This document shows positions 1 to 7,429 of a stretch of DNA of 64,000 nucleotides, piece by piece. The position numbers and the translations under genes are program-made. The notes below the pieces were generated by a model that was given only the letters and a program-made list of their open reading frames with translations, was not told where the DNA came from and did not search any database. This DNA is from AG25 sp035517615 (lineage in GTDB: Bacteria > Gemmatimonadota > Gemmatimonadetes > Gemmatimonadales > GWC2-71-9), in assembly GCA_035517615.1 (NCBI GenBank), contig DATIYM010000007.1, forward strand, positions 124,001-188,000, given 5' to 3'. How positions within the stretch are numbered: the first letter of the stretch is position 1; each line of letters opens with the position of its first letter.

Positions 1-2092
1 CGTCGAAGCCCTTGGCGAGATCGCTCGCGTAATCCGTCGAGCGTCCTTCTCTCGGCTCGGTTGTGAACCCGAGCTGATTGTTGGCGATGAAGTGAACGGT
101 TCCGCCGGTCGTGTAGCCTTTGAGTCCCGCCAGATTGAACGTCTCCGCCACGACCCCCTGCGCCGCGAACGAGGCGTCACCGTGAATCAGCACCGGCAGC
201 GCCACCGAGCCATCGTGCAGCGCGACCTTGCCGCGCCGGTTGGTCTGGCTCGCGCGCGCACGCCCTTCGACCACCGGGTTGACGGCTTCGAGGTGGCTCG
301 GGTTCGCGGACAGCGTCACGTTCACCGGCTTTCCGGCAAGCGTCTGATATACGCCGTCGGCGCCGTGGTGATATTTGACGTCGCCCGTTCCGCCCTCGGG
401 CGTGAGTGTTTCCTCGACGTGCCGGCCGCCCTCGAATTCGGCGAAGATCGTCTCGTACGGCAGGCCGACCACGTGCGCGAGCACGTTCAGGCGCCCGCGA
501 TGCGCCATGCCCATGACCACCCGGCGGGCACCCGCCGTGCCCGCCAGCTCGATCGTCAGGTCGAGCATCGGGACCAGAGCGTCGAGTCCCTCGATCGAGA
601 ATCGTTTCTGGCCCAGATAGGTGCGCTGCAGAAATCGCTCGAGCGCCTCGACGGCGGTCAATCGTGAGAGCAAGCGGCGCTGCTCATCGGGCGCGAGCGG
701 TCGGAGGTGCTCGCCGGATTCGATCACGCGGCGCAGCCACAGGCGCTGTTCATGACTGCCGATGTGCTCGACCTCATAGGAGATCGTGCCGCAATACGTG
801 CGCAGCAGCTCGGGATACGCGTCAGCCAGCGTCCGGCCCGGCACGTAGATCCGGAGCAAGTCCGCCGGAACGGTGGCCATGTTATCCGGCGTGAGGCCGA
901 GCGGCGCGGGATCGAGCGACGGATCGCCGGGCGGCTGGGAGCCCAGCGGGTCGAGCCGGGCCGCGAGATGGCCGAAGTGACGGATTGCTTTCACCAGCGC
1001 CATCGCGGCGGCAACGTGCTTCAGGTCCTCGAGACCAGCGGTGTGACGGGAGGCGGGAAGCGGGAGGCGGGACGCGGGAAGCGAAACTGCCCCGGTCATC
1101 CCGCTTCCCGCTTCCCGCTTCCCGCCTCCCGTCACGCCGAGGCTTTCCCTCACACCATCGTAGAATCGTGCGTCTTCGAGCAGTTCTTCGACGCGCCGCA
1201 GAAACACTCCCGATTCGGCGCCCTGGATGATCCGGTGATCGTACGTGCTCGTGATCGTCATAATCTTCGCCGGACCGACCTGACGAATCGTGCCGGTCGC
1301 GAGGATCGCGCCCTGGCCGCGCATCAGCCGCGGGACGGACGCGACGGTGCCGAGGGTGCCGGGATTCGTGAGCGTGATCGTGGCGCCCGCGAGGTCGTCC
1401 GGCAGGAGCGTATGACCGCGCGCCTTGGTGACGAGGGCTTCGTAGGTGGCACGGAACTCGGCGAAGCTCATGCCCTCGGCACTCCTGATCACCGGAACGA
1501 CGAGCCCGCGCGTGCCGTCCTTGCGCTCCACGTCCACGGCGAGTCCCAGATTGACCGCATGCGGATCGAAGCGGTGCGGGTTACCCTCGCGCTCCACGAA
1601 TGCGTGCGTCATCACGGGCATTTCGCGAGCCGCCTGCACGATGGCGAAGGCGATCAAGTGCGTGTAGGAGATTTTCCGGCTGGGTTCGCCACTCGCGTTC
1701 AACGACTTGCGTTGGGTATCGAGCACGTCGACGGCGACGTCGCGGAACGACGTGGCGGTGGGTACGTCGAGCGACTCGGTCATGTTCTGCACGAGTCGCG
1801 CAGCGGCGCCAGTGAGTGGGATTAGGCCGTGGGTCGGTGCAGGAGCAACGGGACGCGGGAAGCGAGAAGCGGGAAGCGTGAGCGCGGTTTGGATCGCGCT
1901 TCCCGCTTCCCGCTTTCCGTCTCCCGCCTGCACCTCGCCGCGGCTCGTCGGGATGACCGGCAATTCGTTGAGCTGACCGTTATCGAACAGGGCCCGCCAT
2001 TCCTCGCCCACCGACTGCGGGTCGCGCAGGAATTGCTCGTACATCACCTGCACGAACGCGGCGTTGTGGGTCCCGAAGACAAACTCGCTCAC
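1..2092 (-). CDS. kgd: Multifunctional 2-oxoglutarate decarboxylase/dehydrogenase E1 with fused E2 domain (Kgd type), 3' end outside window
   Basis: The enzyme decarboxylates 2-oxoglutarate with thiamine diphosphate in the TCA cycle. The reverse strand is open for 697 codons from a GTG at 2092 to the window edge; a TAG lies 12 bases upstream of the start. Residues 1-50 resemble the small N-terminal helix of E1o. Residues about 95-315 are an E2 succinyltransferase core with STYDHRIIQG (282-291). From about 355 an E1 domain follows, with FSIEGLDALVP (498-508), GMAHRGR (528-534), GDASFAAQG (638-646) and NNQLGFTT (671-678). This is the actinobacterial/Gemmatimonadota fused layout of about 1200 residues, so roughly 500 residues are missing. 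Linker residues 53-86 and 320-350 are encoded by palindromic repeats. No good Shine-Dalgarno is visible. Identity is sure; the start is less so. Confidence 0.95.
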   Translation of the reverse strand, partial: MSEFVFGTHNAAFVQVMYEQFLRDPQSVGEEWRALFDNGQLNELPVIPTSRGEVQAGDGKREAGSAIQTALTLPASRFPRPVAPAPTHGLIPLTGAAARLVQNMTESLDVPTATSFRDVAVDVLDTQRKSLNASGEPSRKISYTHLIAFAIVQAAREMPVMTHAFVEREGNPHRFDPHAVNLGLAVDVERKDGTRGLVVPVIRSAEGMSFAEFRATYEALVTKARGHTLLPDDLAGATITLTNPGTLGTVASVPRLMRGQGAILATGTIRQVGPAKIMTITSTYDHRIIQGAESGVFLRRVEELLEDARFYDGVRESLGVTGGGKREAGSGMTGAVSLPASRLPLPASRHTAGLEDLKHVAAAMALVKAIRHFGHLAARLDPLGSQPPGDPSLDPAPLGLTPDNMATVPADLLRIYVPGRTLADAYPELLRTYCGTISYEVEHIGSHEQRLWLRRVIESGEHLRPLAPDEQRRLLSRLTAVEALERFLQRTYLGQKRFSIEGLDALVPMLDLTIELAGTAGARRVVMGMAHRGRLNVLAHVVGLPYETIFAEFEGGRHVEETLTPEGGTGDVKYHHGADGVYQTLAGKPVNVTLSANPSHLEAVNPVVEGRARASQTNRRGKVALHDGSVALPVLIHGDASFAAQGVVAETFNLAGLKGYTTGGTVHFIANNQLGFTTEPREGRSTDYASDLAKGFD
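1043..1135. repeat. 93-bp tandem-armed palindrome inside kgd (E2-E1 linker)
   Basis: The left arm begins gtgacgggaggcgggaagcg and the right arm is its near-perfect reverse complement; the first 22 bases of each arm pair. Each arm is built of repeats of about 7 bases (gcgggaa/gcgggag) around a loop near 1084-1099. It is read in frame as residues 320-350 of Kgd, between the E2 core and the E1 domain. The encoded segment carries GKREAGS, seven residues, then LPASR, the same pattern as the copy at 1836-1934. Confidence 0.85.
1836..1934. repeat. 99-bp tandem-armed palindrome inside kgd (N-terminal linker)
   Basis: The outer ends ggtgcagg and cctgcacc are inverted, and the inner arms are tandem gcgggaa-type heptamers (left 1850-1878, right 1897-1924) with a loop around 1879-1896. 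The arms differ by small indels. It encodes residues 53-86 of Kgd in frame, between the N-terminal segment and the E2 core. It contains GKREAGS, a 7-residue spacer and LPASR. Over 28 residues I count 16 identities, without gaps, to the peptide from 1043-1135. Confidence 0.85.
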
Positions 2093-2131
2093 GAGATCAA
2101 TCTAATGGCCGCAAGGGGCGGTATCGGGCGG

Positions 2132-2165
2132 CAAAAGGCGGCACGAGCATTGTGCCCATGCCGCC
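2132..2165 (-). terminator. Candidate Rho-independent terminator of the Spy-like gene
   Basis: On the minus strand GGCGGCA and TGCCGCC form a 7-bp stem, followed directly by TTTTG. It lies 30 bases after the stop of the gene ending at 2195. The loop is long (15 bases) and there are alternative pairings with neighbouring ggcggc runs, so this is only a moderate call. Confidence 0.45.
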
Positions 2166-2194
2166 CTCGATCGCCTTGTGGCGCCGCTGCCGCC

Positions 2195-2647
2195 CTATGT
2201 CGAATCGTGCTCCCCGCCGCCCCCCATACGTCCCCGCATCTGCCCGCGCATGTGCTGCATGTGTTCGCGGAATTTCTTCTGCTGATCGGGCGTGAGGATC
2301 TTCATGATGTCGTCACGCGCCTTCTGCATGTTGGCCATCATCTTGGACCGGATTGGCTCGAGCTTGGGGCGCAGGGAATCGCGCGCCGCGGGACTGAGAT
2401 CGCGGAACGATCGTCCGCCCGTGATTTGCTGTGCCTGCTCGCGCAGCGGCGCGTTTTCCTTCTGCACGCGTTCATGGATCGTCCGAATCTTGGCGCGCTG
2501 GTCGGGCGTCAGGCCGAGCTGCTCGAACGCGGCCGAGTCGAGCCCGGGCGGGCCGCCGCCGGGCGGTCCTCCGCCCTGCTGAGCAGGGGCGGTCCTGACA
2601 ACGGCCGCGAGCGTAACGCCCGCAACGAATACCGAAAAACGGCGCAT
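2195..2647 (-). CDS. Spy/CpxP-like periplasmic protein with two LTxxQ motifs
   Basis: This is a 150-residue exported protein. Residues 1-22 are a signal peptide with likely cleavage after A-P-A. A glycine/proline-rich segment follows (25-35), then a helical region with LTPDQ at 46-50 and again at 118-122, the signature of the Spy/CpxP family. The tail (129-148) is rich in Met, His and Gly, as in metal-responsive relatives. Spy proteins are periplasmic ATP-independent chaperones and CpxP tunes the Cpx stress system. Which role applies here is unknown, and no two-component genes adjoin. A strong AGGAGGG lies just upstream of the ATG at 2647. The next gene upstream (2700-3152) could share a transcript. 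Confidence 0.75.
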   Translation of the reverse strand: MRRFSVFVAGVTLAAVVRTAPAQQGGGPPGGGPPGLDSAAFEQLGLTPDQRAKIRTIHERVQKENAPLREQAQQITGGRSFRDLSPAARDSLRPKLEPIRSKMMANMQKARDDIMKILTPDQQKKFREHMQHMRGQMRGRMGGGGEHDST

Positions 2648-2699
2648 CGACCCTCCTGGGGCTTTTCTTGTCTACGCCGGAGCGGGTCTCGGGGTTGGA

Positions 2700-3152
2700 C
2701 TATTTGAGGATCAGCTCCTGCCCCGACTTGTCCCCCAAGACGTGTCGCACCTCGAGTCGCTTGGTCATCAACTGTCGCTGCTGATCCTCGTTGCCCATCA
2801 TCTTCTGCCAGATCGGGTCCATCTTGTCCGTCAATCCGTCGAACGCCGCCCAGTTCTTGTACTCGACCATGAGTAGCAGGTCCCAATCGTCGGGACCCGA
2901 GGTCGTCGTCTCAATCACCTTATAAGAGAGGATGAGACCCTGCTTTTTCGCTTCGTCGAGGCTGCGCTTCCACGTCTGGCCAAGACTACGGAGGTAATCG
3001 TCGGTCATTCCGTCGGTAGTGCGTATCATGCTGATGTCCCATACTGAGCCTTCGGTGTAGGGTCGGGTTTGCGCGGCGGCTGCAGCTTGAGCGTGAAGCG
3101 CGGCGGGAATCGCGGCGAGAGCGGCAAGCGACACGGCGAAGCGGAGCGACAT
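2700..3152 (-). CDS. Exported protein of unknown function, possibly ferredoxin-like (ABM) fold
   Basis: This 150-residue protein has a clear signal peptide (1-21, cleavage near A-L-H-A). The mature part has no motif I can name. Its alternation of short strands and helices, with LLLMVEYKNWAAFDG in the middle, resembles small dimeric alpha-beta barrel proteins seen in soil bacteria, but this is an impression from the sequence only. Function is unknown. A strong GAGGAGGG precedes the ATG at 3152. It lies 52 bases upstream of the Spy-like gene on the same strand, so the two may be co-expressed. Confidence 0.6.
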   Translation of the reverse strand: MSLRFAVSLAALAAIPAALHAQAAAAAQTRPYTEGSVWDISMIRTTDGMTDDYLRSLGQTWKRSLDEAKKQGLILSYKVIETTTSGPDDWDLLLMVEYKNWAAFDGLTDKMDPIWQKMMGNEDQQRQLMTKRLEVRHVLGDKSGQELILK

Positions 3153-3246
3153 TAGACCCTCCTCTAGGGTGGAGTGGTAATGGCGGGAAGCAACGAACGT
3201 GGGCTAGGACTCCGCTGGTGTAGGGGCCCCGTCATATCGCGGGTTG

Positions 3247-4545
3247 CTAGTTCACTCGCCGGGTCTTTCTCCGCATGAAGTCCATGAGAATGAACTGCCC
3301 CAGCGTCATCGTATTCGTGAAGTACGCTTTGCCGCGGCAAATGGCGCTGACCTTTTTCACGAACTCTACCAGGCTGCGGTCGCGCGCGAGCATGAACGTA
3401 TTGATCATGATGCCCGACCGGCGGCACAGCGACACCTCGCGATACGTTGCCTGCAGGATCTGCGGGTCCAGACCCATCGAGTTCACGTAAATGCGGCCGT
3501 CGGGGAGCGTCAGCGCGGACGGCTTCCCGTCGGTGATCATGATGATCTGCCGCATGTCTTTTCGCTGGGACAGGAGCATGCGGCGGGAGAGCTTCAGGCC
3601 TTCGGCTGTGTTCGTGTGATACGGCCCGACCTGCGCGCGCGCGAGCTGCGCCAGTGGAATTTCTTCAGCCGTATCGTGGAATAGCACGACGCGCAACGTA
3701 TCGCCCGGGAACTGCGTCCGAATCAGATGCGTGAGCGCCAGCGCAACCTTCTTCGCCGGCGTGAACCGGTCCTCGCCATACAGGATCATCGAGTGCGAGC
3801 AATCGAGCATCAGCACGGTTGCCGACGACGACCGGTACTCGGCTTGATGCACCATGAGATCTTCGTACTCGAGGTTGATCGGCACGCCCAGTCCCTCGCG
3901 TTCGAGGGCGCTCGTGAGCGTGGCGTTGACGTCGAGATTGAGCGTGTCGCCGTACTCGTACGGCTTGCTGGCCGCCTCGGCTTCGATTCCGGTGGCGAGA
4001 TGCTCGGTATCGTGCGCGCCGAAGCTCGACTTTCCGATGCTGCCGAGCAGATGCTTGAGGGTTCGGTAGCCGAGGAAATCGATGCCTTTTTCGGTCAGAT
4101 TGAATTGCACCTGCTGCGCGGCTTCCTTGGCCATCCCGCCCGGGCCGAGCAGCGGCTGCTGTCCCGCCGGCATCTTGGGCGCTTCGTTGACGTTGAGATA
4201 GCCTTCATCGATCAGCTTCTGCACGATCTTGTCGAGCAGCTCGCCGAGCTGGCGCTGCAGGTCGGCATCGCGCTGCGCGTCGCCGGTGGAATCGCCGCGC
4301 AGCACCTTGAGCATCTCCGGGGTGAGCTGCCCCGACTCCATGAGGGCCTGGAGAATCGCCTGGCGCAGGGCGTCGAGTGATCGATCGGCCTCGTCTTCGC
4401 CGAAATCGCCCCAGAACGGGTGGGAATACGATCCGCCCGCGAATCCCGATTGCAGCAGGAAATCGGCGAGCTGATCGAGCAGCCCTTGCAGGTTGATCGT
4501 GTCCGCCAGCTCGGGCAGATAGCGGCTGTACGTCGTGTATTTCAT
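3247..4545 (-). CDS. von Willebrand factor type A domain protein
   Basis: The protein has 432 residues with a helical N-terminal half (1-230) and a C-terminal VWA domain. The metal-ion site is readable as DCSHS (248-252), the T311/T313 region and MITDGKP (336-342). VWA proteins of this kind usually partner an AAA ATPase of the MoxR/Mg-chelatase group. Such an ATPase is encoded at 7430-8908, in the same orientation but separated by three genes. The ATG at 4545 was preferred to an upstream start at 4638 because the extra residues are unstructured and would overlap the divergent MFS gene starting at 4587. The substrate or target is unknown. Confidence 0.8.
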   Translation of the reverse strand: MKYTTYSRYLPELADTINLQGLLDQLADFLLQSGFAGGSYSHPFWGDFGEDEADRSLDALRQAILQALMESGQLTPEMLKVLRGDSTGDAQRDADLQRQLGELLDKIVQKLIDEGYLNVNEAPKMPAGQQPLLGPGGMAKEAAQQVQFNLTEKGIDFLGYRTLKHLLGSIGKSSFGAHDTEHLATGIEAEAASKPYEYGDTLNLDVNATLTSALEREGLGVPINLEYEDLMVHQAEYRSSSATVLMLDCSHSMILYGEDRFTPAKKVALALTHLIRTQFPGDTLRVVLFHDTAEEIPLAQLARAQVGPYHTNTAEGLKLSRRMLLSQRKDMRQIIMITDGKPSALTLPDGRIYVNSMGLDPQILQATYREVSLCRRSGIMINTFMLARDRSLVEFVKKVSAICRGKAYFTNTMTLGQFILMDFMRRKTRRVN

Positions 4546-4586
4546 CGGCTTGTCCTGAATATCGGCCACTCGCGACCTTTCCCGCA

Positions 4587-5819
4587 ATGACCGAAGCGGA
4601 GCGTATCGAACGTTCGATGGCCCTGGGCGCGCTTTCACATCGGAACTTTCGGCTCTTCTTCTTTGGTCAAGGGATCTCCCTCATCGGCACCTGGATGCAG
4701 TCCGTGGCGCTCGGGTGGCTCGTGCTCGAGCTCACGAACTCCGCATTTGCGGTGGGTGTGAACCAGGCGCTCCGCTCACTCGGCGTCCTCGTGTTCACGC
4801 TGTACGGCGGCACGGTGGTCGACCGCGTGGACAAGCGGCGGCTCATCGTCTGGACCCAGGTGCTGCAGATGCTCGAAGCGCTCGCGCTCGCGGCGCTCGT
4901 GTGGACGCACACCGTCGCGATCTGGCAGGTCATGGTGCTCGCCGTGATGTTCGGCATCGTGAACGCGTTCGATATCCCGGCCCGCCAGGCATTCATCGTC
5001 GAGCTCGTCGGCAAGGACGATCTGATGAACGCCATCGCGCTGAATTCATCGATGTTCAACGCGGCGCGCATCGTGGGGCCGGCGGTCGCGGGCCTCTTGA
5101 TCGGCGCATCGGGGGTGGCGATGTGCTTTTTTCTGAACGGCATCAGCTACATCGCCGTCCTTGGAGGGCTCGCGGCGATGCGGCTCCCGACCTTCGTCCC
5201 CCGCACCGGCCATCCCTCCGCCTGGGAAGGGTTCCGCGAAGCGCTGGGATTTATCCGCAGCGAGCGGCGCATGAGCGCGCTCGTCACGCTCGTGGCGATT
5301 TTCAGCGTGCTCGGTTTTCCGTTCCTCGTCCTGATGCCCGTGGTCGCGCGAGACGTCCTGCACACCAACGCGCGGGGCTACGGGCTGTTGATGACGTCGG
5401 TGGGCGTTGGGGCCATGCTTGGGGCGCTCGCGCTGGCGTGGCGCGGGCGATCGGTGCGGAAGGGGATGGCGTTGCTCGTCTCGGGCGGGGCGTTCGGGGC
5501 TTTGCTCGTCGCGTTCGCCGCCACGCGTTCATACGTCGTGGCGGTCCTGCTGCTCGCGCTCGCCGGCTGCGCGATGATCGTGACTACCGCATTGTCCAAC
5601 ACCATGATTCAACTGCTCGTGCCCGACGCGCTGCGCGGGCGTGTCATGGCATTCTACGCGTTCGTGTTCGTGGGGATGGCGCCGTTCGGCGCGTTTCAGG
5701 CGGGGTTCCTGGCGGAGCATTACGGAACGCCGCTCGCAATCGGACTGGGCGGTGTGGGATGTCTGGTGGCGGTCCTGGTGGCAGCGTGGAGGGCCCCGGC
5801 ATTGCGAACCATGGACTGA
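4587..5819 (+). CDS. MFS transporter, EntS-like (DHA3 type) exporter
   Basis: This 410-residue inner-membrane protein has about 12 hydrophobic segments. It starts with the typical LSHRNFRLFFFGQGISLIGT entry into helix 1, and the loop between helices 2 and 3 carries DRVDKRRL. It resembles the MFS_3 group, which includes enterobactin exporter EntS and several drug exporters. The substrate cannot be read from the sequence. It diverges from the VWA gene with only 41 bases between starts, and converges on the cytidylate-kinase-like gene (10 bases between stops). No terminator is visible in that gap. Confidence 0.85.
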   Translation: MTEAERIERSMALGALSHRNFRLFFFGQGISLIGTWMQSVALGWLVLELTNSAFAVGVNQALRSLGVLVFTLYGGTVVDRVDKRRLIVWTQVLQMLEALALAALVWTHTVAIWQVMVLAVMFGIVNAFDIPARQAFIVELVGKDDLMNAIALNSSMFNAARIVGPAVAGLLIGASGVAMCFFLNGISYIAVLGGLAAMRLPTFVPRTGHPSAWEGFREALGFIRSERRMSALVTLVAIFSVLGFPFLVLMPVVARDVLHTNARGYGLLMTSVGVGAMLGALALAWRGRSVRKGMALLVSGGAFGALLVAFAATRSYVVAVLLLALAGCAMIVTTALSNTMIQLLVPDALRGRVMAFYAFVFVGMAPFGAFQAGFLAEHYGTPLAIGLGGVGCLVAVLVAAWRAPALRTMD

Positions 5820-5828
5820 ACGCGGTTG

Positions 5829-6461
5829 CTACCAGCCGCGACGTTTCGCCTCGCTCACCACCACGCCCGCCGCTCCCTCGAATCCCAACCGCTCCGTGTT
5901 CACGACGACGTCATAGTTCTCGGGCGCGTGGCGCGTGCGGCCATAGTACGTCTTCACGTACTCGTCGCGCCGGCGGTCGGTATCGTCGACCTCCTTGTCG
6001 GCCCGTGCCGCGTCGAGTCCAAGCCGCTCCACCGCGTGGCGTACGCGCCACGGCTTCGACGCGACCACGTAGACGTGCAGCGCGTCGGGGCGCTGGGCGA
6101 GCACGATCTGCGCTCCGCGCCCCACGAGGACGATCCTGCCGTGGAGCGCCGCCTCGGCGATGACCCGCTCCGTCACGCGCGCGACAATGGCGTCGTCGCG
6201 CGCCGCGGTGGCAACCGATTCGCCATCCAGGAATGTCTCGGGCGATCCGACGGCGAGCGTCCGGGCGATGCGCTCGAGCAGCCGCGGCGCCCGTTCCTCG
6301 CGCTCCGCCACCTGCGCGGTCGAGAGTCCGGCGCGAGCCGCCACCGCGTCCACGAATTCATTGTCGATCACGTCCCAGCTCAACGCCTGGGCGACGAGCC
6401 GGGCCACCTCCGAGCCGCCGGAGGCGTACTGCCGCGTGATCGTGATGACGGGAGTGGCCAT
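5829..6461 (-). CDS. Cytidylate kinase-like family protein
   Basis: The protein has 210 residues. It opens with VITITRQYASGGSEVA, the modified P-loop of the cytidylate-kinase-like family (usually SREYGSGG). It continues with VGRGAQIVLA (113-122), an Arg-rich lid-like segment and VNTERLG near the C terminus. The family is distinct from housekeeping Cmk and its substrate is mostly unproven. Its ATG (6461-6459) overlaps the TAA of the SPFH gene by one base (TAATG), so translation is probably coupled. The chosen start gives the conserved N terminus directly; a longer reading to 6581 would only add residues overlapping the upstream gene. Confidence 0.8.
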   Translation of the reverse strand: MATPVITITRQYASGGSEVARLVAQALSWDVIDNEFVDAVAARAGLSTAQVAEREERAPRLLERIARTLAVGSPETFLDGESVATAARDDAIVARVTERVIAEAALHGRIVLVGRGAQIVLAQRPDALHVYVVASKPWRVRHAVERLGLDAARADKEVDDTDRRRDEYVKTYYGRTRHAPENYDVVVNTERLGFEGAAGVVVSEAKRRGW

Positions 6462-7381
6462 TAGGGTTGTCGGAGATTCTTGCGCAGGTCGCCGATGTTC
6501 AGGAGCGGCAATCCGCCTTCGGTCGGCACGATGAGAATGACGTTGTTCGAGGTCCGCATGTCGTGCAGCACCTCGATCCACTGCTTCGTGAGCGCTTCGG
6601 GTGAGAGCGTCTGATTCAGGAGCCGCTGCTGCTCGGTCTGGAGCCGCGCTACCTCGACGCGATGCCGTTCCGTTTCGATCTGCTGCTCCTGCGCTATCTT
6701 GTTGTTGATCGCTTGTACGACCTGGGCGGGAGGCTGCAGATCGCGGAGAAAGAACGCCGTCACCGTGGCGATCCGGAAATTGCCTCCGCCGGCACGCGGT
6801 GTCGTGACCAGCGCGGAATCGACGAGCGCCTCCATGGTGCTGGCGATCTGCGTGCGCTTGGCGATGTCGTTGATCGAGTATTGCACCATGCCGTCGCGCA
6901 CGCCCTTCCGAATCGCATTGAGCACCGCGCCCCGAATCTGGTCTTCATTGCCGATTTCCGTGTAGATGTGTGGGGCCTGCATCGGATCGATCTGCCAGCG
7001 GATCGACACCTCCACGTGCATCCCCATCTGCTCGGAGGAGAGCGCTTCGATCGCCTCGATCTGCTCGCCCTGGGTGGGCCATTGCTCCTCGCGTGTCGAG
7101 TAGCGCTCCATCTCGGACCAGGGCGGAATGAATCGAATACCCGGGAGGAGAGGATGGGGATCGACGTACCCGAAGGCATGGCGCACACCGACACGGCCGG
7201 GATCGATCACCACCATGCCCGAGCTCACGAGCACGAACGCCGCGAGCAGCATCAAGCCATATCCGGCCAGGCGGAGCAGCCGGGATACGGGACCGGGTCG
7301 CTCGCCCTTGACGGAGGCCGCGGCGATCAGAATTGCGAAGGCGAGAAACAGGAGGACTGCACCGGCGACGAGCTTGGACAT
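6461..7381 (-). CDS. SPFH/Band 7 (prohibitin-like) membrane protein
   Basis: The protein has 306 residues. Two N-terminal membrane segments (about 5-24 and 37-57) are followed by an SPFH/Band 7 domain (about 58-235) starting IDPGRVGVRHAFGYV. A charged helical segment follows (ETERHRVEVARLQTEQQRL, about 235-255), typical of prohibitin/stomatin oligomers. These proteins scaffold membrane microdomains or membrane proteases. It lies between the AAA ATPase gene (48 bases upstream) and the cytidylate-kinase-like gene (1-base overlap), suggesting one operon. No protease (FtsH or NfeD) is adjacent. Confidence 0.85.
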   Translation of the reverse strand: MSKLVAGAVLLFLAFAILIAAASVKGERPGPVSRLLRLAGYGLMLLAAFVLVSSGMVVIDPGRVGVRHAFGYVDPHPLLPGIRFIPPWSEMERYSTREEQWPTQGEQIEAIEALSSEQMGMHVEVSIRWQIDPMQAPHIYTEIGNEDQIRGAVLNAIRKGVRDGMVQYSINDIAKRTQIASTMEALVDSALVTTPRAGGGNFRIATVTAFFLRDLQPPAQVVQAINNKIAQEQQIETERHRVEVARLQTEQQRLLNQTLSPEALTKQWIEVLHDMRTSNNVILIVPTEGGLPLLNIGDLRKNLRQP

Positions 7382-7429
7382 CGGAGCTCCGTGGGGAGGA
7401 CGGAAAAAATATAGAGGCCTTTCCGCCCC

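Noticed and set aside
4715..6163. A 482-codon open frame opposite or across the MFS and kinase-like genes
   Set aside because: It is Arg/Ala-rich low-complexity translation typical of a wrong frame in high-GC DNA, and it covers two well-supported genes.
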